DNA of 64,000 nt from Chitinimonas arctica (GCF_007431345.1 NZ_CP041730.1:1488001-1552000); one strand, 5' to 3'; shown: positions 43,894 through 53,164, counted from the first letter of the stretch. Made by a program: numbers and translations. The notes: generated from the sequence alone by a model not told the origin.

Positions 43894-44676
43894 ATGCTTA
43901 ATTTCCTCCGCCGTAAACCGCCTATCGATCTGGCCAGCTCGACGATCTGGCCGGCACTTGGCCGCGCCATGCCGCTGCTCGCCGGCCTGAGCGAGGCCGA
44001 ATGGAACCGGCTGGAGTCGAGGATGAATACCTTCCTGGCGGAAAAAGCGATCTCCGGCGCGCATGATTTCGAGCTGGACGAAACCGTGCTGCTGACCGTG
44101 GCGGCCCAAGCCTGCCTGCCGCTGATCAATCTGGACGACAGTGCTTACCGTGGCTGGTCGGATGTGGTGATCTATCCGGCCAGTTTTATCAGCCGCGAGG
44201 CCTGGCGCGATGCAAGCGGGCTGGTACACGAAGGGGAACAACACGTCGCCGGAATGGCGCGCAGCGATGGTCCGGTGCTGTTGTCCTGGCCGGACAGCCG
44301 CCGTGGTCCGGCTTTGGATGGCCGCAATGTGGTGATCCACGAATGCGCCCACAAACTGGACATGCGCGATGACAGCGCGGCCAACGGCTTTCCGCCGCTG
44401 CATGCCGAAATGGACCGGGCCGCCTGGACCAAGGCGCTCAGCCGGGCCTATGCCGATTTCAGCCATAAGGTGGCCAATGGCTTCCCCGTCGCGATCGACC
44501 CTTATGCCGCCACCGACCCGGCCGAGTTCTTCGCCGTCGTATCGGAATACTTCTTCGAGCTGCCGCATTTGCTGCATCTCGAATATCCAGCCGTTTACGA
44601 GCAGCTCAGGCAGTTCTATCGGCAAGACCCGGGACTGCGGCTGCCGGTGATCGGGGTAGAGGAAATGGAGTGGTAA
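43894..44676 (+). CDS. mtfA: Zinc-dependent peptidase MtfA (M90)
   Basis: This 260-residue protein is MtfA, a zinc peptidase that in E. coli interacts with the glucose repressor Mlc. The metal-binding HECAH motif is in VVIHECAHKLDM, and the third ligand region is ATDPAEFFAVVSEYFFE. The substrate here is unknown. It begins 12 residues after an N-terminal LRRKPPID segment typical of the family. It is divergent from the DUF3617 gene. Confidence 0.93.
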   Translation: MLNFLRRKPPIDLASSTIWPALGRAMPLLAGLSEAEWNRLESRMNTFLAEKAISGAHDFELDETVLLTVAAQACLPLINLDDSAYRGWSDVVIYPASFISREAWRDASGLVHEGEQHVAGMARSDGPVLLSWPDSRRGPALDGRNVVIHECAHKLDMRDDSAANGFPPLHAEMDRAAWTKALSRAYADFSHKVANGFPVAIDPYAATDPAEFFAVVSEYFFELPHLLHLEYPAVYEQLRQFYRQDPGLRLPVIGVEEMEW

Positions 44677-44702
44677 GTAGCCGCGAGGATTGATGCCGAA
44701 AA

Positions 44703-45194
44703 TCAGCTCGCCCGCTGCTTCATGGCAGCCCGCTGTTCGCCATAATCGAGCCTGTGCTGTTTACGCAGCGCCGCCTCGTGAAAGCGGCGTTCCGCTTCGT
44801 CGCCGACCGGTTCCAATGGCGGCACGATGACCGGCTTGCCGTCGTCGCCCACCGCCACCATGGTAAAGAAACAGCTATTGGTATGGCGGACGCTGCCCTG
44901 CCGTACGTCCTCGGCCACCACCTTGATGCCCACTTCCATGGAACTGCGGCCGGTGTAGTTGACGCACGCCAGGAAGGTGACCAGCTCGCCCACGTAGATA
45001 GGCTGGGCAAAGGTGACTTGATCGACCGAAAGGGTCACCACGTAGGAGCCGGCGTAGCGGCTGGCGCAGGCATAAGCTACCTGGTCCAGCAGCTTGAGAA
45101 TGGCACCGCCATGGACATTGCCGGAGAAATTGGCCATATCGGGCGTCATCAAGACCGTCATGGCCAATTCATTTCGGCGGATGGGCGTCGTCAT
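44703..45194 (-). CDS. Acyl-CoA thioesterase (YciA-type hotdog fold)
   Basis: This 163-residue hotdog thioesterase of the YciA/BACH type has the catalytic region MANFSGNVHGGAILKLLDQ and AYACASRYAG. The Asp-containing central helix and VNYTGRSSMEVGIKVVAEDV also match. It hydrolyses acyl-CoA thioesters, probably of medium or long chains. The start at 45194 matches family N-termini (MTTPIRRNELAMTVLMTPDM). It ends 26 bases from the converging mtfA gene. Confidence 0.9.
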   Translation of the reverse strand: MTTPIRRNELAMTVLMTPDMANFSGNVHGGAILKLLDQVAYACASRYAGSYVVTLSVDQVTFAQPIYVGELVTFLACVNYTGRSSMEVGIKVVAEDVRQGSVRHTNSCFFTMVAVGDDGKPVIVPPLEPVGDEAERRFHEAALRKQHRLDYGEQRAAMKQRAS

Positions 45195-45232
45195 GGCGGG
45201 GCATTCCTTGCTCGGGTTAAGGGGCAGCCCCT

Positions 45233-45862
45233 TCAATGGTTCACTGATGCGCCGAGATGGCCCAGAAAACGGTCCACGCCATTGCGTAGGCCGTCCACCG
45301 AGCTCAAGCCGAGCAGAAAGGCCAGGTAGCCTTCGATACGCTTGGACTCCAGCAGGAACTGGATATGCAGGAACAGTACCTGGCAATGGGGCTCGACCCC
45401 GCGTTGCGCCAGCACGTCCACGCCACGGCCGCTGCATAGGTGGGGCAGGGAGTAGCTGAAGTCCTCGGCCATGATATCCGCCAATGCCGACATGCAGGCG
45501 TTCAACAGCACATTGCCCACCTCCGCCAGTGCATCGCTACCGAGGGTGTCGATATCATCGGTCCGGTTCAGCGCGGCCAGCATCAGGCGCACCACCTCTT
45601 CGCCATCGTCGTCGGCGAACATCAGCAGCGCGTCTCCGTCGAAGCTGCCGGTAAAATGCTGGGCCACCGCATCGACGTGGCGCCATTGCGCCCAGCCTAC
45701 CCGGTCATTGAGTTCCTCGATGGCGCAGAAACGCATGGCGGGCACCGACAGGCTCACCTCCTCGCCCACCAACCCGCTCATCGCGGCCGCGGCGCGCCCC
45801 ACACTGATATTGAAAATCTCGCACAAGGCATCGTGCTGCAGCGGGGAAAGTTGACCGCTCAT
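45233..45862 (-). CDS. CheC-like chemotaxis phosphatase family protein
   Basis: This 209-residue protein resembles the CheC/CheX/FliY family, which dephosphorylates CheY-P. The key phosphatase-helix motif appears as ALAEVGNVLLNACMSALADI, with Glu and Asn in place. A first, degenerate copy is ALCEIFNISVGRAAAAMSGL, as in CheC. It overlaps the downstream CheY-like receiver by 4 bases (ATGA), so the two are translated together. No chemotaxis operon is nearby. Confidence 0.85.
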   Translation of the reverse strand: MSGQLSPLQHDALCEIFNISVGRAAAAMSGLVGEEVSLSVPAMRFCAIEELNDRVGWAQWRHVDAVAQHFTGSFDGDALLMFADDDGEEVVRLMLAALNRTDDIDTLGSDALAEVGNVLLNACMSALADIMAEDFSYSLPHLCSGRGVDVLAQRGVEPHCQVLFLHIQFLLESKRIEGYLAFLLGLSSVDGLRNGVDRFLGHLGASVNH

Positions 45863-46224
45863 TCTCCCTCCACCAGCTCCAGCAGGCGCGCGATGGTGGC
45901 TTCGGTCACCGGCTTTTGCAGAAAATGCATGCCCAGCGCCTCGGCCCGCTGCCGTACGCTGCTCTGCACATTGGCGGTCAACACCACCACGTGGGCCTGC
46001 GGTCGCAATTGCAGGATGCGCTCGCCCGCCGCCAGGCCGGGCATACCCGGCATATTCACATCGAGGGTGACCAATTCGATGGCTTCGCGCTCGGCGATGG
46101 CGACCGCTTCCTCGCCGTTGGCGGCTTCAAAGAATGTCCAGCCAGGACGCTTTTCCTCCAGGTAAGCGCGCGCCAGCATGCGGGATACGCGGCTATCGTC
46201 GACGATCAATACGGGTTTGTTCAT
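45859..46224 (-). CDS. Single-domain CheY-like response regulator
   Basis: This 121-residue receiver has the acidic pair in VLIVDDSRVSRMLARAYLEE, the phosphoacceptor Asp in LVTLDVNMPGMPG, the switch Thr in HVVVLTANVQ and the Lys in FLQKPVTEAT. It has no output domain. It precedes and overlaps a CheC-like gene, so the pair probably acts as regulator and its phosphatase in motility or another switch. Confidence 0.92.
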   Translation of the reverse strand: MNKPVLIVDDSRVSRMLARAYLEEKRPGWTFFEAANGEEAVAIAEREAIELVTLDVNMPGMPGLAAGERILQLRPQAHVVVLTANVQSSVRQRAEALGMHFLQKPVTEATIARLLELVEGE

Positions 46225-46406
46225 TTGGCCGGCACTTCCTTGTCATCACTCGCGGACTGCCCCGCCGACGCGCTTCAGGCGCTCGGTCACCCCCCATCAT
46301 AGCGCATGCAAAGCGACTGGGCAGGGGGTAGGCGCGATGCTTTTTCCTGCCCTTTTGGCTTCAAACACGCTAAACCATTAGTAAGCCCTCAACCGGCGTC
46401 GCTACC

Positions 46407-47183
46407 GTGCGATCCACATTGCCCCTACTCCTGTACGGCCTGATATCGCTAAGCGGTAAGGCTGCCGAAAGCCTGTCGATTTGTTATGACGACTGGCCTC
46501 CCTATGCCTCCTACACGGAGGAACGCGGACATTACGGACTGACGGTCGATCTGCTGCGGGAGATCTTTGTCTCCATGAACCGCACCGTCCGTTTCCAGTC
46601 CGCCACCCAAAGCCGCTGCCTGGCCGCTGCCCGCGCCGGCCGCATCAACCTGATGCTGTTCGGCGACCAGCAGACCATGCCGGGCTGGGGCGCCACCAAT
46701 GTGCCGACCGAATTTTGGCTGATCGGCGCCTGGGTACATGCCGATTCACCGCTGCGGCATTTCGACAAGCCGTCGCAGTTCCGCGGCCAACGGGTCGGCA
46801 TGGTGCGCGACTATATCTACCCGGAACCGCTGGGCAGCTATCACGACTGGCAAGAAATCTACAGCGGCGACGCCATCGACAGCCTGCGCCAATTGGCGGC
46901 TAAGCGGGTCGATGTCTATTTCGACGATGTGTTCTGGACCCGCAAGAAGGTACGCAGCAAGAAATTCAGGCTGCACATGTTGCAGCCCTTGGTCGCGGCG
47001 GAAGCGCAGCGCCATATCTTCCGGCCGGAACTGGCCGAGACGATGGCGGAATTCGAACGGGAAGTGCAGCTACGCATCAAGCGGGGCGAGATGGATCTGC
47101 GCTACCGCTCGGTGATCGGCATCAGCTACGATGCCGTGCGCCGAGGCGATTACAGCAAGGCCATCGACCACGATCAGGACTAG
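46407..47183 (+). CDS. Solute-binding protein, family 3-like
   Basis: This 258-residue protein starts with GTG and has a short signal sequence (TLPLLLYGLISLSGKAA). The SBP_bac_3-like fold follows: LSICYDDWPPYASYTEERGH, LTVDLLREIFVSMNRTVRF and RAGRINLMLFGDQQTMPGW. It is the fourth such lone exported binding protein in the window. The C-terminal end is more basic than usual (RSKKFRLHM). No transporter is adjacent. It lies directly before fumC, with 39 bases between. Confidence 0.8.
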   Translation: MRSTLPLLLYGLISLSGKAAESLSICYDDWPPYASYTEERGHYGLTVDLLREIFVSMNRTVRFQSATQSRCLAAARAGRINLMLFGDQQTMPGWGATNVPTEFWLIGAWVHADSPLRHFDKPSQFRGQRVGMVRDYIYPEPLGSYHDWQEIYSGDAIDSLRQLAAKRVDVYFDDVFWTRKKVRSKKFRLHMLQPLVAAEAQRHIFRPELAETMAEFEREVQLRIKRGEMDLRYRSVIGISYDAVRRGDYSKAIDHDQD

Positions 47184-47222
47184 TTTCCCGTCGGCCGCTT
47201 ACTACTCATTCGAAGGAAAGCC

Positions 47223-48626
47223 ATGCCCGTGCTCCGCGCCGAATCCGACTCCATGGGAATCATCGAGGTCGCCGCAGACCGCTACTGGGGTGCCCAGACC
47301 CAACGCTCCATCCTCAACTTCCCTATCGGCGTGTCGCGCTTCCGTTGGCAACGCCCCATCATCCGCGCCTTGGGCCTGCTCAAGCGGGCTGCCGCGGAGG
47401 CGAATGCCGAGCTGGGTGAATTGCCGGTCGACCTGGCCGCGCTGATCAGCCGTGCCGCCGATGAAGTGATAGCGGGTAGCCTGGATGAACATTTCCCGCT
47501 GGTGGTGTTCCAGACCGGTTCCGGCACCCAGTCGAATATGAACGCCAACGAGGTGATCTCCAACCGTGCCATCGAATTGGCTGGCGGGATCTTGGGCAGC
47601 AAGCAGCCGGTCCACCCCAACGACCATGTCAACCGGGGCCAGTCTTCCAACGATACTTTCCCCACCGCCATGCATATCGCAGTGGTGGAAGAAATGCAGC
47701 ACCGCCTGCTGCCGGCACTGATCCGCCTGCGCGAAACCTTGCACGCCAAGTCCTGCGAGCATATTGCGCTGGTCAAGACCGGCCGTACCCATCTACAGGA
47801 TGCCACGCCTATCACGCTGGGCCAGGAAATCGGCGCCTGGGTCTCGCAGCTCGACTTCGGCATGGCCACCTTGCGCGGCACCCTGCCCGGCCTGCATGAC
47901 CTGGCCATCGGCGGCACGGCGGTCGGCACCGGCCTGAATGCCCATCCCGACTTTGGCGCCGCCACCGCGGCCCGCATTGCCGCCCTGACCGGCCAGCCCT
48001 TCCGTAGCGCGGACGATAAATTCTTTGCCTTGGCCGCGCACGATGCCCTGGTCAATTGCTCGGCCGCCCTGCGCACCCTGGCCGGCGGCCTGATGAAGAT
48101 GGCCAACGATGTGCGCTGGCTGGCCAGCGGTCCCCGCTGCGGCATCGGCGAACTGACCATTCCGGAGAACGAGCCGGGTTCGTCCATCATGCCCGGCAAG
48201 ATCAACCCCACCCAATGCGAAGCGCTGACCATGGTCTGCGTGCAGGTGTTCGGCAACGACGCCGCCGTGGCCTTCGCCGGCAGCCAGGGCAACTTCCAGT
48301 TGAACGTCTACAAGCCGGTGATGGTCCACAATGTGCTGGAGAGCATGACGCTGCTGGCGGACGCCTGCGATGCCTTCCACGACCATTGCGCCGTGGGTAT
48401 AGAACCGGCGCGGGAGCGGATCGCCGACTTGCTGGCGCGCAACCTGATGCTGGTCACCGCCCTCAATCGCCATATCGGCTACGACAAGGCCGCCGAAATC
48501 GCCAAGAAGGCCCACAAGGAAGGCAGCACGTTGCAAGCCGCTGCATTGGCGCTGGGCTATGTGGATGAGGCGCAGTTCGCGCAGTGGATGGTGCCGCTGG
48601 AAATGACCCGGCCGTCCATGGCGTAA
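47223..48626 (+). CDS. fumC: Fumarate hydratase class II
   Basis: This 467-residue enzyme interconverts fumarate and malate in the citrate cycle without iron. The signature loop SSIMPGKINPTQCEALTMVC carries the catalytic Ser, and VKTGRTHLQDATPITLGQEI is the second conserved block. GSGTQSNMNANEVISNRAIE and HVNRGQSSNDTFPTAMHIAV are also present. Length is typical. Confidence 0.95.
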   Translation: MPVLRAESDSMGIIEVAADRYWGAQTQRSILNFPIGVSRFRWQRPIIRALGLLKRAAAEANAELGELPVDLAALISRAADEVIAGSLDEHFPLVVFQTGSGTQSNMNANEVISNRAIELAGGILGSKQPVHPNDHVNRGQSSNDTFPTAMHIAVVEEMQHRLLPALIRLRETLHAKSCEHIALVKTGRTHLQDATPITLGQEIGAWVSQLDFGMATLRGTLPGLHDLAIGGTAVGTGLNAHPDFGAATAARIAALTGQPFRSADDKFFALAAHDALVNCSAALRTLAGGLMKMANDVRWLASGPRCGIGELTIPENEPGSSIMPGKINPTQCEALTMVCVQVFGNDAAVAFAGSQGNFQLNVYKPVMVHNVLESMTLLADACDAFHDHCAVGIEPARERIADLLARNLMLVTALNRHIGYDKAAEIAKKAHKEGSTLQAAALALGYVDEAQFAQWMVPLEMTRPSMA

Positions 48627-48680
48627 GTGCAAATGAGAGGATGGGAGAGCGTGCTGACGACTCGGTCGAGCGGGAATTAA

Positions 48681-48745
48681 TTCCATTAATCTAGAAATGT
48701 CTTGCCAAGCCCATCTGGCTTAACTATTCTAGAAATATGGAATTG
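48681..48745 (+). promoter_or_regulatory. Probable ArsR operator and promoter region of the plus-strand arsenic operon
   Basis: Two boxes with a common core TCTAGAAAT lie here: TTCCATTAATCTAGAAATG at 48681-48699 and CTAGAAATATGGAAT at 48729-48743. The second one matches the GAAATATGGAAT arm found at the start of the arsR gene at 54422 (54438-54449), so the same repressor probably controls both operons. The start codon of the flavoprotein gene is 54 bases further on. Confidence 0.65.
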
Positions 48746-48797
48746 ATGCAGGACCATCCTGCATCAGGCCGACTATCGACTCGTCAGGAGACGCAAC

Positions 48798-50219
48798 ATG
48801 ACTTCCCCCTTGATCCAGCAGCACGGTGTCGCCATCCTCGGCGCAGGCCCTGTCGGACTGGCCGCAGCTGCCCATCTACTGTCCCGCGGCATCGTGCCTA
48901 CGCTCTTCGAGGCAGGCGACGAGGTCGGCCAGAGTTTCCGGGCCGTGGCGCACGTGCCCTTATTCTCGCCGTGGCGCTACAACATTGACCACGCTTCGCG
49001 GGCCTTGCTGGAACGGGGCGGCTGGCAGCCTCCGGAACTGGATACGCTGCCGACAGCGGGTGAGCTGCAGCAGCATTACCTTCTGCCTTTGGGGCAGGCA
49101 TTGACGCGTCACATCCGGTTGAACAGCCGGGTGCTATCCCTATCGCGCCATGGCATGGACAAGATCAAGACGGCTGGACGGGACCAGGCGCCATTTGTCA
49201 TTCGCGTGGCGCAACATGGTGCGGTCCGTGAATACCTCGCGGGCGCGGTGATCGACGCGACCGGTACCTGGGGCAAGCCAAATCCGCTGGGTGCCAATGG
49301 ACTGCCGGCCATCGACGAAGCCGAACATGGCAGCCGAATCTTCTACGGGGTCCCGGATGTGCTGAATGCGCATCGCACCCGCTACGCCGGCAAGACGATA
49401 TTGGTCGTCGGTGCGGGACACTCCGCAGCCAATGCCTTGCTCAACTTGACCGAACTTAGCCAGCAGGAGGCAGGCACGCGTGTCCATTGGGCAGTGCGTG
49501 GCAACAACTTGCGCAGGGTATTCGGCGGTGGCGAGGCTGATCAATTACCCGCGCGCGGCGCTTTGGGTTCACGGCTGCAGCAGCGGATCAAAAGTGGTGA
49601 GTTGACCGTCCACAGCGAGTTTCGCATTCAGGCATTGCATGCGGCAGGACAGGAGTTGACCGTGGTGGCGGAAACACCCAGCGGCATCGTAGCGCTACCG
49701 GGTATCGACGAGATCATCTGCGCGACAGGTTCGCGGCCGGACCTGGAACTCAGCCGCGAACTGCGTGTACGGCTGGATGCCTGGCTGGAAAGCACCGAAG
49801 CGTTGGCGCCGCTGATCGATCCGAACGAGCACAGCTGCGGTACGGTGCGGCCACATGGCCATCGCGAGCTGGCGCATCCCGAGCCTGGCTTCTATATCGT
49901 CGGCGCCAAGAGCTATGGCCGCGCGCCCACCTTTCTGATGGCCACGGGTTATGAACAGGTGCGCTCAATTGCCGCCGCGCTGGCAGGCGACATGGTGGCG
50001 GCCGATGATGTTCAACTGGAATTGCCCGAGACAGGGGTATGCAACGCGCCCGTTGCCAGCGCCGCGACGACGGGCGCCTGCTGTGGCGGTCCAGCCCCGG
50101 CGGAAGCCAACGCTTGCTGCGTGCAGGATGCCGAGGCCAAGCAGGCGGGCAAGGCGGGTTGCGGCTGCGGTATTCAACCGGCGGAACCCCTTCGGGCCAA
50201 AGCCTCGACTTGCTGCTGA
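48798..50219 (+). CDS. FAD/NAD(P)-binding flavoprotein with Cys-rich tail, arsenic island
   Basis: This 473-residue flavin oxidoreductase has the FAD dinucleotide-binding motif VAILGAGPVGLAAAAHLLSR at the N-terminus and a second Rossmann motif, LVVGAGHSAANALLNLTEL, near residue 200. The C-terminal 55 residues are rich in cysteine pairs (GACCGG, NACCVQ, GCGCG, STCC), which look like a thiol metal/metalloid-binding tail. Proteins of this type occur beside ArsO and arsR in arsenic gene islands, but the reaction is not established. An AGGAG site precedes the ATG at 48798. Downstream MFS and ArsO-like genes follow closely. Confidence 0.8.
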   Translation: MTSPLIQQHGVAILGAGPVGLAAAAHLLSRGIVPTLFEAGDEVGQSFRAVAHVPLFSPWRYNIDHASRALLERGGWQPPELDTLPTAGELQQHYLLPLGQALTRHIRLNSRVLSLSRHGMDKIKTAGRDQAPFVIRVAQHGAVREYLAGAVIDATGTWGKPNPLGANGLPAIDEAEHGSRIFYGVPDVLNAHRTRYAGKTILVVGAGHSAANALLNLTELSQQEAGTRVHWAVRGNNLRRVFGGGEADQLPARGALGSRLQQRIKSGELTVHSEFRIQALHAAGQELTVVAETPSGIVALPGIDEIICATGSRPDLELSRELRVRLDAWLESTEALAPLIDPNEHSCGTVRPHGHRELAHPEPGFYIVGAKSYGRAPTFLMATGYEQVRSIAAALAGDMVAADDVQLELPETGVCNAPVASAATTGACCGGPAPAEANACCVQDAEAKQAGKAGCGCGIQPAEPLRAKASTCC

Positions 50220-50228
50220 GCGCGCACG

Positions 50229-51449
50229 ATGCCATCGACCATCCGGACAGGGCTTCGCTCGCCTTTGTGGCTATTGGCGCCAGGACAGGTGATTTCATGG
50301 GGGACGCTCTACTACGGCATCACCTTCCTGGCCCAGCCCATGCATCTGGCAACGGGCTGGAGCCTGTCCTTTATCTTCAGCGCCTATTCGGCCGGGCTAT
50401 TGGTGGCGGCGCTGTGCGCACCGCTCGCCGGCCGGCTGCTGGTTCGCCATGGTGGGCGCTGGGGCTTGAGCCTGGGATCGGTACTGGCTGCCGTCAGCCT
50501 CACGGGCATAGCCGTGGCCAGCCATCCCGTCTTGTTCCTGTCGGCTTGGCTGGTCGCCGGCGCCGCGATGTCGCTTACCTTGTACGAAGCGGCATTCACG
50601 GCCTTGCGCGCGTATTCCGATGCTGGTTTCCGGCGGGCAATGACCACCTTGACCCTGGTGGGCGGTTTCGCCAGCACGGTGTTCTGGCCGTTGTCTTATT
50701 GGCTTGAGGCGCATTTCGGCTGGCAACCAACGCTGCTGGTGTTTGCCGCACTGCATGTCCTGGTCTGCCTGCCGCTGCATCGCTTATTGCCTGCGCACAT
50801 GGTGCATCCCAATCCTCTCGCGAGTGTTTCCGCGGCTACCGCAAACAGCGCCGCGCTACTGCGTTCCGCCGCATTTTGGGGGCTGGCGATCGCCATTGCC
50901 ACGACGGCCTTGGTATCGGGTGCGCTTTCGGCACACGCCGGTCAGTTGCTCACCAGTCGTGGCGTGGATCAGGCGACCTTGCTGCTGGCGGTCAGCCTGT
51001 TTGGCCCCATGCAAGTCGCGGGCCGCGTCATCGACATGGCATTTGCACAAAAGCTGTCGGTGCGGTGGAGCGGCTATGTCGCCCACCTGATCCTACCGCT
51101 GGCAATCTGCCTGCTTGCCTTTACCCAGTTCGAGCCGCGCCTGGCTTTCTTGTTTGCGGCGCTCTATGGGGCTGGCAATGGTGTTCTGACCATCGTACGC
51201 GGCATGGCACCGGCGGAGCTGTTGGGCCAGGCCGCCTATGGCTCGGCACTCGGCTGGGTTTCCGCTCCCGGCTTGATGGCAAGAGCCATCGCACCCGCCT
51301 TGGCGGCCTTCACCCTGGAACACTGGGGCCATGCCGCCACCTTGGCTTGGCTGATCGTCATCGGCTTTGGCGGGCTTGCCGCCTTCATGTATGCCTACCG
51401 GGCTACACATCTACCCATTCCGCGCGACGCCCGCGTCGCAGCTACCTGA
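50229..51449 (+). CDS. MFS transporter, possible arsenical exporter (ArsK-like)
   Basis: This 406-residue major-facilitator protein has about 12 membrane segments, opening LWLLAPGQVISWGTLYYGIT and with a first-half loop RLLVRHGGRWGLSLGSVL typical of the family. It begins 9 bases after the flavoprotein stop and ends 10 bases before the ArsO-like gene, so it is in an arsenic operon. ArsK-type MFS proteins export arsenite or methylarsenite; this assignment is from context and by-eye similarity, not proof. No ArsB or Acr3 pump is present in the window. Confidence 0.75.
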   Translation: MPSTIRTGLRSPLWLLAPGQVISWGTLYYGITFLAQPMHLATGWSLSFIFSAYSAGLLVAALCAPLAGRLLVRHGGRWGLSLGSVLAAVSLTGIAVASHPVLFLSAWLVAGAAMSLTLYEAAFTALRAYSDAGFRRAMTTLTLVGGFASTVFWPLSYWLEAHFGWQPTLLVFAALHVLVCLPLHRLLPAHMVHPNPLASVSAATANSAALLRSAAFWGLAIAIATTALVSGALSAHAGQLLTSRGVDQATLLLAVSLFGPMQVAGRVIDMAFAQKLSVRWSGYVAHLILPLAICLLAFTQFEPRLAFLFAALYGAGNGVLTIVRGMAPAELLGQAAYGSALGWVSAPGLMARAIAPALAAFTLEHWGHAATLAWLIVIGFGGLAAFMYAYRATHLPIPRDARVAAT

Positions 51450-51459
51450 AAGCCACCCC

Positions 51460-52542
51460 ATGGAATCCTTCGACGTCATCATTATCGGTGCCGGCCAGGC
51501 TGGCTTGGCTGCGGGCCACTATTTGCAAGGCACCGGCTACCGCTTTCAGATATTGGAGGCGGGCGAGCGAGCCAGCGGTGCCTGGCGCGGCTACTACGAC
51601 AGCCTGACGCTGTTCTCCCCAGCGAAATACTCCAGCTTACCGGGCCGGGCATTTCCGGGTGATCCGGATCGTTACCCCAAGCGGGATGAGGTGGCGGACT
51701 ATTTGGAAGGGTATGCGGCGCATTTCAAGCTGCCGATTCAATATGGCCGGCGCGTCGAAGCTGTACAGCGCAATGGCGAGCGCTTTATGCTGCGTTGCGC
51801 CGACGGAAGCCGATTCCAGGCCAGCGCGGTGATTGTCGCATCCGGGGCATTCGGCACGCCCTATACGCCGGCTATTCCGGGACTCGATCGATTCCAGGGC
51901 CGGCAGCTACACAGTGGCCAGTATCGCAACCCTGCCGACTTCACCGGCAAGCGCGTGGTGGTAATCGGTGGTGCTAATTCGGGCGTGCAGATCGCCCACG
52001 AGTTGGCCCCCATTGCCAAGGTCACGCTGGCGAGCCGTCGGCCGATCAAATTTTTCCCGCAACGGATACTGGGATTGGACTTTCACTTCTGGCTTAGCCT
52101 GACCAGGTTGGAACGGACGCGCTGGCTGGATGACCAGAGCACCCCGGTACTGGATGACGGCAGCTACCAGCGGGCGATCAAGGCTGGTGTGCCAGAACGG
52201 CGACCAATGTTCCGCGAAGCGACCGAGAACGGCGTGGTATGGGCGGACGGGCGCCACGAGCGGGTAGATGCACTGCTGTTTGCAACCGGGTTCCGGCCCC
52301 ATGCGCCTTACTTGGCGAACTTGGGCGTGATGGAAGCAGATGGGGGATTGCGGCAGCAAAATGGGATCGCCATCGATGTGCCGGGCTTGTACTTTGTGGG
52401 GCTGTCGAAGCAGCGGAATTTTGCGTCGGCGACGCTGCGCGGGGTGGGGCCCGACGCAGCATACATTGTGGACAGGATCAGCCTTCGCTTGAAGCTTCAC
52501 CCCTTTGCGCACCGTCGCGAAGCAGCCATCCGAACACAATAG
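51460..52542 (+). CDS. arsO: ArsO-like flavin-dependent monooxygenase
   Basis: This 360-residue FAD/NAD(P)H oxidoreductase resembles ArsO and Group B flavin monooxygenases. The FAD motif is VIIIGAGQAGLAAGHYLQGT, NADPH binding is at VVVIGGANSGVQIAHELAPI, and ASGAFGTPYTPAIPGLDRF plus LLFATGFRPHAPYL are also characteristic. The substrate (an arsenical or other compound) is unknown. The start at 51460 follows the MFS stop by 10 bases. Its 3' end overlaps the converging aquaporin gene by 65 bases, and the operon ends here. Confidence 0.82.
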   Translation: MESFDVIIIGAGQAGLAAGHYLQGTGYRFQILEAGERASGAWRGYYDSLTLFSPAKYSSLPGRAFPGDPDRYPKRDEVADYLEGYAAHFKLPIQYGRRVEAVQRNGERFMLRCADGSRFQASAVIVASGAFGTPYTPAIPGLDRFQGRQLHSGQYRNPADFTGKRVVVIGGANSGVQIAHELAPIAKVTLASRRPIKFFPQRILGLDFHFWLSLTRLERTRWLDDQSTPVLDDGSYQRAIKAGVPERRPMFREATENGVVWADGRHERVDALLFATGFRPHAPYLANLGVMEADGGLRQQNGIAIDVPGLYFVGLSKQRNFASATLRGVGPDAAYIVDRISLRLKLHPFAHRREAAIRTQ

Positions 52543-53164
52543 TTGCCGTAAGCGCGCCTCCCAGCTGCGCGACGATAAAGCCCGGCGCGTCGGCCGGCCG
52601 GATGCCGGCAAAGGTATCGGTGGCGGCGCGAGCCAGCGTGACCGCCGGGTTGGCGAACGAGGTCGAGGAAGTAAACCAGTAAGCCGCGACGATGTAGGAA
52701 GCCGCGGCAAAGGGCACCGCCTCCGGGCGGCTACGCGAGCAGCCGAAAATCACGGCCAGCAGGCCGAAGGTGGCGATGAACTCGCTCCACCATTGAGACG
52801 GGCCGGTGCGGATATGTTGGGATGCGAAGAACAGCGGCTCATTGAACATGCCATGGGCAGCCGCGACGCCACAAAAAGCGCCGATGATCTGCACCAAAGC
52901 ATACAGCCCGGCGTCCTTGCCGCCCAGTTCACGGCGTAATACGGCCGCCAGCGTCACCGCCGGGTTGAAGTGGGCGCCCGAGACAGCACCAAAGGTAAGG
53001 ATCAGCGCAATCAGGCCCCCCCCCGTCGCGAGGGAATTGGCCAGCAGCGCAACAGCGACGTTCCCTCCAGACAGACGCTCGGCCATGATGCCTGAGCCGA
53101 CAACAACGGCCAGCAGAAAGCTGGTGCCCAGCCATTCGGCGAGCAAACGACGACGTAAATCCAT
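52478..53164 (-). CDS. aqpS: Aquaporin-family channel, arsenite-permeable (AqpS-like)
   Basis: This 228-residue major intrinsic protein has two canonical NPA boxes, in GAHFNPAVTLAAVLRRE and FANPAVTLARAATD. Hydrophobic helices such as FLLAVVVGSGIMAERLSGG fit the six-helix fold. It lies directly after arsC in the arsR-arsC operon, as in Sinorhizobium meliloti, where AqpS releases arsenite formed by ArsC. The equivalent role is inferred from this context. The gene ends inside the converging ArsO-like gene. Confidence 0.88.
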   Translation of the reverse strand: MDLRRRLLAEWLGTSFLLAVVVGSGIMAERLSGGNVAVALLANSLATGGGLIALILTFGAVSGAHFNPAVTLAAVLRRELGGKDAGLYALVQIIGAFCGVAAAHGMFNEPLFFASQHIRTGPSQWWSEFIATFGLLAVIFGCSRSRPEAVPFAAASYIVAAYWFTSSTSFANPAVTLARAATDTFAGIRPADAPGFIVAQLGGALTATIVFGWLLRDGAQRGEASSEG

